This document shows positions 35,956 to 44,410 of a stretch of 64,000 bases of DNA, piece by piece. Location of the stretch: contig JAJEFL010000126.1 in NCBI GenBank assembly GCA_022820435.1, forward strand, positions 6,609 to 70,608, written 5' to 3'. The notes below the pieces were generated by a model, which did not search any database, was not told the origin of the DNA, and saw only the letters and a program-made list of their open reading frames with translations. The DNA comes from Bin80 sp022820435 (GTDB taxonomy: Bacteria; Bacteroidota; Rhodothermia; Rhodothermales; Bin80). The position numbers were made by a program, and so were the translations under genes. Within the stretch, counting starts at the first letter, position 1; each line of letters opens with the position of its first letter.

Positions 35956-38307
35956 TTACCAGTTGACGCGGGCCTCTGGAGATTGCTGATCCTGAGGTGA
36001 GATTTCACTGCGTAAAGACGGAGAAGGAAAGGTGTCGTTGATGCTGAGCATGAGCTCTTCATTTTCCGACAGGTTCTGCAGGAATTCGCCGACCACAAAC
36101 AGGGCATTGTGTGCACCCTGCCCCCAGTAGGAGGAACGAAAATTCATGCGCCGGTCATTAAAGCCGACCCACGCACCCGTAACCAGTTCTGGGTGCATGA
36201 GGACAAACCAGCCATCCGCCCCTTTCTGGGTCGTTCCCGTCTTTCCTGCGAAGTCATATCCATACAATCCGTAGCCACTTCGGATACGAATACCGGTGCC
36301 ATAGGGTTTGTTGATCACATCCCGCAGCATATCAATCACAACGGCGGTCTTTTCTTCGGAGAGGACCTCACGCGGGTGCTCGCGTGAGGGGTCATGCTGG
36401 TAGTCATAGACAATCTTCCCCGTTTCTTCATTGATGATTCGGGTAACCATGACCGGGTCAGTCTGGATTCCCCGATTAGCTAGGGTGCTGTAGGCATTAA
36501 CCGATTCGAGGAGCGTGACTTCGCTTGTCCCCAGCGCTAGCGACAGGACGGGGTCCAGATCACTTTTGATCCCCATATTTTTTGCAAGATTCGCTACATT
36601 CAACGGATTAATGTCATGGATGACCTGTGCAGTGATGGTATTCAGAGAACGGGCTAGGCCCTCCCGCATCGGCATCCATTCTCCGGTGGTTTCATCGCTG
36701 AAGTTCTGTGGACTCCATACTTCTCCTGTAACTTCATTTGGGTACTGAAAGACAGAATCCATATAAAGTTTTTCCGGTGAGTAGTTGGCATCAATTGCGA
36801 ATGCATAGGTGAAGGGTTTGAATACCGAGCCCGGCTGTCTTCTGGCAACGCTCACATGGTCATACCAGTCCGTAGAAAGATCTCGTCCACCGACCCACGC
36901 TTTGACATATCCGTTGGTCGGATCCATGGCAACAAAGCCATTTTCCAGGCGGCTTTTCGTGCTTTTAAGCGAGTCAATAAATGCGGGATCGTTTTTCAAT
37001 TCCTGCAAGGCATCTGCCCCGTTTTTGCCTTTACTGCGAAGGCTCCGATATTGTGCAGATTCCCGGATATATGCATTCAGAAGGGCGGAATTACGTTCCC
37101 AAAACCATGTCCAGTGATTCTCGGGATCTGTATGACAGGAATCTGTCAGATATTTGGAAATTTCTCCACCATATCGCATTCGGGGGCTGGCGGCAGCACT
37201 CCACTCACAGTTTGCGACTGCCTGCAAACCATCCAGTGTACCGGTTACGGCGGAGCGGGCGGTGGATTGCATTCTGGAGTCCAGTGTGGTCTCAATGCGC
37301 AGTCTGCTGTTATAGATGTCAATACCTTCCTCTTTTCCCCATTCTGATGCCCACTGACGAACCTGCTCGGCAAAATAAGGTGCAATGCTTTGTGTTACAT
37401 CGGCAGTTCGGAGCCGGGTAGTGGTTAAAGAGTCTTTCACAACCTCATAGGTGTCTTTGTCAAGCCATTTCTGCGTGATCATTCGTCGCAATACGGTATT
37501 TCGACGGATTCTGGATCGTTCAGGATTGCGCAGGGGATCGTAGCGATAGGTTCCCTTGAGGAGTCCGATCAGTGTCGCACTTTCAAGTATATCCAGATCA
37601 GAGGCAGCTTTGCCAAAGTAGGTCCGTGCAGCAGCTTCAATTCCATAGGCATTATAAAGGAACGGGACCGTATTCAAATACATTTCGGCGATCTCGTCTT
37701 TTGAATAGAGTCGTTCCAGGCGCACTGCGGTTACCATCTCTTTTAATTTTCGCTTCACACTGACCTCAAATCCAATCTGCTCATTGTAAATGTTGCGTGC
37801 CAGCTGCTGGGTGATGGTGGATCCCCCCTGACGATCAAAAGGAAGCCCAAGTTTGCCAAGTAAAGATTGGGTCGCTGCCGAGGCGGTACGAAAGAGATTG
37901 ACCCCCCAATGGTTATAGAAGCGGTGATCTTCGGTGGCAATCAGTGCCTGCCGTGCGTGAATAGAAATAGAGTCAAACGGAACCCAGCTGCGGTTCTGCC
38001 GACCAAACCGGGCCAGTTCAACACCATCTGCGGTATACGCGACGCTGGCATAGGACAATTCAGGGTTTTCGATCTCCCGCAGAGAGGGAGTATCCCAGGA
38101 TAGGATCCACATATACGTCAGCAAAAAGAGGGCACCGGCAATGACTGCTAAGGCCGGAATGCTCAGGATAAATGCGGCATGCGCGGCATCGCCCTTCCGA
38201 AAAATACGAAGCAAAAAATTCTTGTATTTCGCAATCATCAAGAGTTGATTTCGGTTTTCTGTATGTACTGGTACTGGATTCGGCAGGCCTCGGTTACCGA
38301 AAAACAA
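35956..38307 (-). CDS. bifunctional penicillin-binding protein 1A (glycosyltransferase/transpeptidase)
   Basis: The N-terminal region has one membrane segment (IPALAVIAGALFLLTYMWIL). Next comes the GT51 transglycosylase domain with RQALIATEDHRFYNHWGVN, the QGGSTITQQLARN motif and RKLKEMVTAVRLE. The transpeptidase domain has the active serine in PGSVFKPFTYAF (SxxK), SLN in RSLNTITAQ, and KTGT in AGKTGTTQKGADGWFV. The frame starts at 38307, but the internal ATG at 38238 (MIAKYKNFLLRIF) is more natural because the preceding residues are polar and unlike the family. The enzyme builds peptidoglycan at the inner membrane. It is monocistronic. Confidence 0.93.
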   Translation of the reverse strand: MFFGNRGLPNPVPVHTENRNQLLMIAKYKNFLLRIFRKGDAAHAAFILSIPALAVIAGALFLLTYMWILSWDTPSLREIENPELSYASVAYTADGVELARFGRQNRSWVPFDSISIHARQALIATEDHRFYNHWGVNLFRTASAATQSLLGKLGLPFDRQGGSTITQQLARNIYNEQIGFEVSVKRKLKEMVTAVRLERLYSKDEIAEMYLNTVPFLYNAYGIEAAARTYFGKAASDLDILESATLIGLLKGTYRYDPLRNPERSRIRRNTVLRRMITQKWLDKDTYEVVKDSLTTTRLRTADVTQSIAPYFAEQVRQWASEWGKEEGIDIYNSRLRIETTLDSRMQSTARSAVTGTLDGLQAVANCEWSAAASPRMRYGGEISKYLTDSCHTDPENHWTWFWERNSALLNAYIRESAQYRSLRSKGKNGADALQELKNDPAFIDSLKSTKSRLENGFVAMDPTNGYVKAWVGGRDLSTDWYDHVSVARRQPGSVFKPFTYAFAIDANYSPEKLYMDSVFQYPNEVTGEVWSPQNFSDETTGEWMPMREGLARSLNTITAQVIHDINPLNVANLAKNMGIKSDLDPVLSLALGTSEVTLLESVNAYSTLANRGIQTDPVMVTRIINEETGKIVYDYQHDPSREHPREVLSEEKTAVVIDMLRDVINKPYGTGIRIRSGYGLYGYDFAGKTGTTQKGADGWFVLMHPELVTGAWVGFNDRRMNFRSSYWGQGAHNALFVVGEFLQNLSENEELMLSINDTFPSPSLRSEISPQDQQSPEARVNW

Positions 38308-39003
38308 TTATACAGGCTTTAATGCGGTCGGGATCAATTTTCAGCAACAGGAGCCTCTGCGCGGAATTCATCATGGTGATCTGTTCTGTCAGAGGTTTTA
38401 TTTTCTGTTCTACGAACGATGTACCGGGATATTTCGTATATGGCCTTTCTTGATGTCATGTCAGAGATAAGGTAAGCGGTCGGAGTGCAGGGATGCTTTT
38501 CATCCAGAAACGCTCTTTGTCGGACGCAATTGGAGTTCGCAGTTCACTGATCCGCCTCGTTGTGTGTGCTCTCTTTCTGAAATGAAGTTTTCAGGTGACT
38601 TCAGCGAAAAATGTCAACGACATCAGCCCGTAGTGTTTCTCCGTAATGCCCCCATCTCAGAGAGTTGACTTTGCCCTGATGGCTTCTAAAAGCAACCCGT
38701 TCACTGAACATGACAAACATCAAAAACATGGAAATCTGTTTTTAGAGATCTCCGGGTGCTCTTGATACGGTGCCGCGGGGGTATTTGCGGGAAAATCAGT
38801 AACTTTGCAGAAATACTGGCGTAACGGGCACCGACTGCGCCCCTTTTGAGATGTACGATGTCTATGGATTAAGTTCGGGAAAACGCTTTCTGCTTGAAGT
38901 ATGCATGTGAAAATGGAAGATCCCTGTTCATGTTCCGATTAATGGGTATCATTGCGGTCAATTAAAATCATCCTACCCGCAGGAGTAGACAGGGCCCGCA
39001 AGT
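38308..39003. other. 696-bp gap without a recognised gene
   Basis: No convincing frame exists on either strand. The stretch has a TAACTTTG motif (close to the Bacteroidota -7 element TAnnTTTG) near 38798-38805, but no TTTG at the expected spacing upstream. It lies between two divergent starts (PBP1A minus, DUF579-like plus), so it must contain promoters for both. Nothing else is visible. Confidence 0.35.
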
Positions 39004-39012
39004 TTGACCATA

Positions 39013-39606
39013 ATGACTGCGCCAAATATCATTTTACAGATAACAACGGTAATGAGCAGCGGCATGGATGTTGATTTTCAAAAATTGGTGGATTCCAATC
39101 CCGGGAACTGCTCTCTCGGGGAATATCAATATATCGGCAATCTGATTGACCTGCACGCTCCCGGGAATATTCTCGTCTTCGGTATCGGCTATGACTCCCC
39201 CTACTGGATGGATATTAATTCTGGCGGACAGACGCTATTTCTGGAAGACAGCACGTATTGGATTCAAAAGGTAAAATCCCAAAATCCGACCATTGTGGTG
39301 GAAGAAATAACTTATACGACCAAGCGAAGGCAGTGGAGGCGGATTATTGACCAACCCGAAAAACTCCAGTTATCCTTACCCCGGGCTGTTCTTGAAACTT
39401 TCTGGGATGTAGTGTTTATTGACGCTCCAAGAGGTAATAAAGGACGGTTTCCCGGCCGCATGCAAAGCATCTTCTCTGCATCAAATTTGAACTGTAAACA
39501 TATCCTGGCTCACGACTGCAACCGCAGAGTGGAACGTATATATTTTCAGAGATATATCGGCGAGCCGACCCACATCGTGGATAAACTGTTCCACAAGGTA
39601 AATTGA
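39013..39606 (+). CDS. DUF579/Irx15-like polysaccharide methyltransferase
   Basis: The protein matches the DUF579 family best known from plants (glucuronoxylan 4-O-methyltransferase and IRX15), which carries a SAM-dependent methyltransferase fold. The family fingerprint is clear: NILVFGIGYDSPYWMDINSG, then TLFLEDSTYWI, a ITYTTKRRQW segment and WDVVFIDAPRGNKGRFPGRM. TTG 39004 opens the same frame, but ATG 39013 gives MTAPNIILQITT. In plants these enzymes methylate O4 of glucuronic acid; a role in modifying uronic acids of a bacterial polysaccharide is inference. The gene is isolated and separated from the polysaccharide locus. Confidence 0.82.
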   Translation: MTAPNIILQITTVMSSGMDVDFQKLVDSNPGNCSLGEYQYIGNLIDLHAPGNILVFGIGYDSPYWMDINSGGQTLFLEDSTYWIQKVKSQNPTIVVEEITYTTKRRQWRRIIDQPEKLQLSLPRAVLETFWDVVFIDAPRGNKGRFPGRMQSIFSASNLNCKHILAHDCNRRVERIYFQRYIGEPTHIVDKLFHKVN

Positions 39607-39732
39607 GGACTATCCGATTCGCCGGGCACAGAACCCTTGTTCAGTCTGACCGCCGATGGATCTACACTGACCGCCTGACCTTCCCCATATCATTGGAATT
39701 ACCCCCCAATGATGTGGCCCGGCATGGAGAAA

Positions 39733-41169
39733 TTATTTTCGATAGTCCAAGGGAGGGGCTCGATCACCCAGAAGCGGCTGATATTCAAAATCTTCGCCTC
39801 TGCGTTCTTCAAACTCCCGCCTTGCAGCAAGCAATAATTCATCATCCATTACAAGATCTATCACGGTCATCGCTAAGACCTTAGAGGCCAGTACAAGCCC
39901 TTTCTTACCGATACTCATTCCCCCTGCGGCGACTGCCTGCCAGCTATGGGCGGATGTTCCTGGAACCCAGGTGGCTGCATTGAAGCCCGCTGTCGGTGCC
40001 ATGTAGCTTACATCGCCGACATCGGTAGATCCTTTGGTCGTCCTCGGCATAAACGGCTGGATCGTAGATTGTGAGCCTAAAGGGATTAATGCAGCATCCA
40101 GAGTTTTCCGAATTTTTTCGGCAAACTGCTGTTCACCTGCATCATATTCCACCCCGCCGATGGTCTCCAGATTGGATAGAATAGCACGGGATAGAACGTC
40201 ATTCGGGAGTATGCTGTGTAAGCCATGGATAATTTCATAATCCATCGTGGTTCCCGTCCCTAATGCAGCACCCTCCGCGGCCTGTACCACGCGCGGAAAG
40301 ATCTCTTCAAGCGTCTGTGCAAAAGGATGGCGAACATAGTAATAGACCTCTGCATAGTCAGGTACAACATTGGGGGCAAGTCCTCCGCGTGTAATGACAT
40401 AATGGATGCGGGTTTCCTGGGGGACATGTTCGCGGAGCAGGTTGGTCATCATATTCATGGCTTCCACCCCGTCAAGGGCGCTTCGCCCCCGCTCAGGGGC
40501 ACCTGCCGCATGTGTGGAGTGTCCATAAAACCGGAATTTTGCGGATCGATTCGCCAGCGTTGTGGCTGGACTTGCATCATTACGGTCACTTGGATGCCAG
40601 TGGAGCACCGCATCTACATCATCAAACAGCCCCTCCCGCACCAGATACACTTTCCCTGCCCCTCCCTCTTCGGCGGGCGTGCCATAAAGGCGGACCGTAC
40701 CACTGCGTCCGCTGGATGCCAGCCACTCCTTGACCGCCACTGCGGCACCTGCGGAGGCCGCGCCAAACAAATGATGCCCGCAGGCATGTCCTGATCCGTC
40801 TTTGAGCAGTGGTTCTCTGACCGGTGTTGATTTCTGTGATAATCCGGGCAAGGCATCAAATTCAGCCAGAATACTAATAACCGGGGCACCAATGCCATAC
40901 TCGGCTACAAAGGCGGTGGGAATTCCGACAATCCCGGACTCCACTGAAAACCCCTCATTCGTAAGTACTTCCTGCAACAGAGCACTGCTTTTTTCTTCCT
41001 GGTATCCAAGTTCCGCCCACCCCCATATCTGGTGAGCAATATTGAAGAATTCATCCCCTCTGGCATCCAGGATCCGGGCGACCTCTGTTTTCTGGGCCAT
41101 CAATGTACCTGGAAAGAGTGTAAGAAGCGAGATGAAGAGTACTAGTCTGCGGTTCATGTCCGTCGTCAT
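39733..41169 (-). CDS. exported M20 family amidohydrolase (AbgB/aminoacylase-like)
   Basis: The protein has an N-terminal signal peptide (LVLFISLLTLFPGTLMAQ) and the M20 metallopeptidase pattern: ILAEFDALPG, GSGHACGHHLFGA with the metal-binding His, TPAEEGGAGK (the catalytic Glu region), VLHWHPSD and GHSTHAAGAPERGRSALDGVE in the dimerisation domain. STDVGDVSYMAPTAGF near the C-terminus holds the last His/Asp ligands. The architecture fits p-aminobenzoyl-glutamate hydrolase subunit B and N-acyl-amino acid amidohydrolases. The ORF continues upstream to 41274, but ATG 41169 overlaps the stop of the nitrilase gene (ATGA), showing coupling; ATG 41157 is an alternative start right at the signal peptide. 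Confidence 0.87.
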   Translation of the reverse strand: MTTDMNRRLVLFISLLTLFPGTLMAQKTEVARILDARGDEFFNIAHQIWGWAELGYQEEKSSALLQEVLTNEGFSVESGIVGIPTAFVAEYGIGAPVISILAEFDALPGLSQKSTPVREPLLKDGSGHACGHHLFGAASAGAAVAVKEWLASSGRSGTVRLYGTPAEEGGAGKVYLVREGLFDDVDAVLHWHPSDRNDASPATTLANRSAKFRFYGHSTHAAGAPERGRSALDGVEAMNMMTNLLREHVPQETRIHYVITRGGLAPNVVPDYAEVYYYVRHPFAQTLEEIFPRVVQAAEGAALGTGTTMDYEIIHGLHSILPNDVLSRAILSNLETIGGVEYDAGEQQFAEKIRKTLDAALIPLGSQSTIQPFMPRTTKGSTDVGDVSYMAPTAGFNAATWVPGTSAHSWQAVAAGGMSIGKKGLVLASKVLAMTVIDLVMDDELLLAARREFEERRGEDFEYQPLLGDRAPPLDYRK

Positions 41170-41996
41170 TTTTGTTGGTTGTTGAGAATTTCCTGCCAGC
41201 CCGCCACATATGCCTTGGCCGGCCATGCAAGGTAGCCGGGATACGATTGTCGGGCATCTTTGACCGCACGCCAATCAATCTCCACAGTCGAAATGCGCTC
41301 CATGGTTTCCAAAACCACCTCCCCCATTGGATCCACAACCAGAGATGGACCTCCCATCTCAACGCCGAACTCCGGTCGGGGGCGGCCCACGGACATCACC
41401 CAGGCGGAGGCGGTAAGTGCCATTGCCCGGTAAGCCAGACACCATCGGTTCCATGAAGATGGACTGGTTGCACGCGGGGCCAGAATCACCTGCACCCCCT
41501 GCGCTGCAAGCAGCTGTGCCGCGGTAGGCCGATTGGCATCCGAGCAGATCTGGACCCCGAACTTTGTACTCATACATTCAATGACGCGCGGAGGATTATC
41601 CGTGGGTTCATAGTGGTCACATTCCCGGAATCCATCTTCGTCAGGCAGAACGTGTTTTTCTGATGTGCCTGCGATATACCCGTGTGCATCAATGAGCATT
41701 GCAAGGTTTATGCGGTGACCATCATGCATAACACGGATCACACCTCCCAGTACAGCAATCCCTATCCTCCGGGCGGCATTACGCTGCATAGTTTCCCGCC
41801 AGCCACCTGGAGTTTCGGCATCTTCAGTTCTTGCCTGTCTGGTAGCTGGAGACCATTCATTGAGTGGCAATTCGGGCAGGACGGCCAAGTCTGCTCCTTG
41901 CTTATGTGCTTCCTGCAGACATGCAGTCAGCGCCTCTTCTGCGCTGAAAACCTCACTGATCAGCGCAATCTTCAATGAATCCGATCCTGTCTCCAT
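41166..41996 (-). CDS. carbon-nitrogen hydrolase (nitrilase superfamily)
   Basis: The protein has the three catalytic residues of the nitrilase superfamily: Glu in AVLPELPLNE, Lys in TSEKHVLPDEDGF and Cys in FGVQICSDANRP. They hydrolyse amides, nitriles or N-carbamoyl compounds. ATG 41996 was chosen (METGSDSLKIALI), because the frame extends 10 residues further upstream to 42026 without family similarity. The stop overlaps the start of the M20 amidohydrolase gene, so the two may act in sequence on an amide-linked substrate. This is an inference. No transporter is adjacent. Confidence 0.88.
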   Translation of the reverse strand: METGSDSLKIALISEVFSAEEALTACLQEAHKQGADLAVLPELPLNEWSPATRQARTEDAETPGGWRETMQRNAARRIGIAVLGGVIRVMHDGHRINLAMLIDAHGYIAGTSEKHVLPDEDGFRECDHYEPTDNPPRVIECMSTKFGVQICSDANRPTAAQLLAAQGVQVILAPRATSPSSWNRWCLAYRAMALTASAWVMSVGRPRPEFGVEMGGPSLVVDPMGEVVLETMERISTVEIDWRAVKDARQSYPGYLAWPAKAYVAGWQEILNNQQK

Positions 41997-42088
41997 ATGA
42001 GATTTCCCAAACCTATTTGATCTCAAAAATTCATGTAATCAGGCTCCAAAGCAAAGACGATCCCGAATCTGTAAGATGCAGCACAATA

Positions 42089-42874
42089 CTATGCGACTTC
42101 CTTCACCGGGTATCGCCCGATAACTGGATACTGTTCCATATCAATTACCGTCCCACTGATGGGACGGGAACGATCACTCAGCCAATAAACCGCGGCGGCG
42201 GCAATTGTCTCAGGTGTAATCAGTGCGCCTGACGGGGCCACATCATGTGGTATACGATTTGGCCAATCCTCGGGCAGTCCATCGTTAATCTTGATCTGGT
42301 ATTCATTTTCGGTCAGCACCCATCCAGGATTAATCTGGTTTACTCGAACACCGTATTGCATATGAAGACTGTTGCCAAGATTGCGGGTCATGGTCATTAA
42401 TGCCCCCTTGGACATGCTGTAAGCCAGAAGTGGTTCTTCTCCGCAGTGTGCATTGATGGATCCGATATTTACGATACTTCCCTTGCTTTGAGCTAAGTAC
42501 TCTAATCCGGCCTGAATCAACAGGAGTGGGGCCTTTGCATTGACGTTCACAACACGGTCAAAAAGATCGGGGGTCGTTGATTCAATGGTTGACCTTGTCA
42601 GGAGTGCAGCATTATTCACGACCCCATCCAATGCTCCGTACTGACTGAGTGCGGAATTAACAATGCGGGGTGCGGATTCCGGATCCAGTAAGTCGTCAAC
42701 GTGGACCTTACTGTGCCCACCTAAAATTCTCTGCGACTCATGCAGCCCAGTTTCATTCCGGTCTACCAGAAGAACCTGTGCGCCCTCTTGAATACACGCA
42801 TGGGCAATGGCGCGTCCAATGCCTCCTGCAGATCCTGTAATGATCAATGTTTTTTCCTGTAACTGCATGATCAA
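42089..42874 (-). CDS. short-chain dehydrogenase/reductase
   Basis: The 261-residue protein has the classical SDR pattern: the NAD(P)-binding TGSAGGIGRAIA at the N-terminus, then NNAALLTRS (NNAG-like), the catalytic Ser in IVNIGSINAHCG, and Tyr/Lys in YSMSKGALM. INPGWVLTE is the usual helix-loop after the active site. It oxidises or reduces an unknown alcohol. The loop LPEDWPNRIPHDVAPSGALI resembles gluconate 5-dehydrogenase or 3-ketoacyl reductase relatives. It precedes the nitrilase gene by 92 bp on the same strand, so it may be in the same transcript. ATG 42868 is an alternative start. Confidence 0.85.
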   Translation of the reverse strand: MIMQLQEKTLIITGSAGGIGRAIAHACIQEGAQVLLVDRNETGLHESQRILGGHSKVHVDDLLDPESAPRIVNSALSQYGALDGVVNNAALLTRSTIESTTPDLFDRVVNVNAKAPLLLIQAGLEYLAQSKGSIVNIGSINAHCGEEPLLAYSMSKGALMTMTRNLGNSLHMQYGVRVNQINPGWVLTENEYQIKINDGLPEDWPNRIPHDVAPSGALITPETIAAAAVYWLSDRSRPISGTVIDMEQYPVIGRYPVKEVA

Positions 42875-43016
42875 TCTAATTCCCGCATTTTACTTTGATG
42901 GGATTGCCGTTGAATTTAGGTGCAATCGTGGATCAGCGGAGGCATCTTGTCACAGCGGCAGAGCGGTTGGCGAATCCTGTATTCCCCCGAAGCATCCTAT
43001 GAAGGGGATTCACCTC

Positions 43017-43937
43017 CTATTCTGACGGTTCATCAAAAAACGGGAACAGTGCTCTCAGTTCCTCTGGTGTTGGCTGGCTCCCGTATTCCGAGATCTCAAA
43101 GGCTTCTGCAAATTCAATTGCGTTTCCGCGTTCCTCTCCATAATACTGTATGAGCAAATCTCTGTAGGTGTCTGCCACATGTGCATCCCGGGCCTGAAAG
43201 CGTTCCCGAATCCAGGTCTTGCGGGCCTCCTCTTCTTGAGGAACCTGATCGTGGTACCCGGCAAGCCAGGCATTCCAGTCGGAAAACTGACTCCTGAGTG
43301 CAGCCATACAACCATACTTCTGGTCTCCGACCGGACCAATATCCACAGCAATATCCGGTTCAAAGGGATAGGGCCGTTGAAAATGATCGTAGTAGTACAG
43401 GAATACCGGATTTTTTTCTACACGCGGGACCGCAGGCGTAAAAAAGGGAACGGTGACCATGAATGCAGCATCCTGAACCAGAATTGCCGTATACCGGTGA
43501 TCAGGGTGATAATCATTTGAGCGCGGCCCCAGAACGATATCGGCTTGCCAATCCCGAATCAGTCGGGCAATAATCTTGCGGTTCTCCAGCGTAGGCATGA
43601 GTTCTCCGTCATGGTTATCAAGCATGACGGTCTCTTCTATCCCCAGGATATCCCGGCAGTCTTCAATCTCGGCCTTTCGTGTAAGGGCAAGTGGGCCGCC
43701 TGCCATTGCGTAATGTCCGATATCTCCATTCGTGACGGAGACGAATTTCACTTTGTGCCCCATTGCGGCCCACATGGAAGCAACGCCGGCTGCACGCACT
43801 TCGCAGTCATCCGGATGCCCTCCGAAGGCAATAATCCGGAGGGGCTTCGGTTCTTGTGCCTCTACACAGGTAGGAAGGATAATTCCAAGCAGGAATAGAC
43901 AGATAAACACCCAACGGGCTGAATCCTGAGTTTTCAT
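43017..43937 (-). CDS. exported PIG-L family deacetylase
   Basis: The 306-residue protein has a signal peptide (VFICLFLLGIILPTCVEAQ). The PIG-L/LmbE domain follows with the zinc-binding IIAFGGHPDDCEVRAAG motif, TNGDIGHY, and the later SNDYHPDHRYTA. PIG-L proteins remove N-acetyl groups from sugars such as GlcNAc in glycolipids, mycothiol and bacillithiol precursors. Export suggests an extracytoplasmic substrate, perhaps a polysaccharide or glycan. It lies next to the SDR gene on the same strand. Function is inferred from family. Confidence 0.88.
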   Translation of the reverse strand: MKTQDSARWVFICLFLLGIILPTCVEAQEPKPLRIIAFGGHPDDCEVRAAGVASMWAAMGHKVKFVSVTNGDIGHYAMAGGPLALTRKAEIEDCRDILGIEETVMLDNHDGELMPTLENRKIIARLIRDWQADIVLGPRSNDYHPDHRYTAILVQDAAFMVTVPFFTPAVPRVEKNPVFLYYYDHFQRPYPFEPDIAVDIGPVGDQKYGCMAALRSQFSDWNAWLAGYHDQVPQEEEARKTWIRERFQARDAHVADTYRDLLIQYYGEERGNAIEFAEAFEISEYGSQPTPEELRALFPFFDEPSE

Positions 43938-44410
43938 GATATTGAACTAAGTGATCGTTTGTATGTCCACCTGAATAATAGCACTTTCTCGCGTAACTGC
44001 AAGAATTCAGGGTTTTCGACTGAAGATCGAAAAATGATTTCCAGGAACCCGGCATTTCTGTTGGTTTCCGCCCTCATAATATAAATCCGGCACGACTTAG
44101 AATTTAGCAGACAACCCGGCAGGCCCAATCCGAATGGGAAAATTCAAAATTCGTAACCAGTGCACACCATCATTTCCCGATGAATTTTCCTGCTGCCAGT
44201 CCACGCATTTTATTTGGGCTTATATTCGTACAGACACCAAACAGGGGAGGGGAATACCGCCCCCATTACAGCTGCAGTGAAATACTGATCCAACATTTTA
44301 TACTGTGCAGTTATAGCACCTGTATTTGTGTTTGATGATCCCGGTTTTGCGTTGCGTATCAATTCGGGAGCAGGGGTTCATGGATTGCAATCCCCGGATC
44401 AGGCAGAAAC
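43938..44410. other. 473-bp gap without a recognised gene
   Basis: The stretch between the PIG-L deacetylase start and the DUF262 gene shows no frame longer than about 65 codons, no tRNA-like fold and no clear repeat. It is the upstream region of the PIG-L gene and must contain its promoter, but I cannot identify it. Confidence 0.35.

Noticed and set aside
36856..37347. A 163-codon ORF antisense to PBP1A
   Set aside because: It is an antisense shadow of a clearly conserved enzyme.
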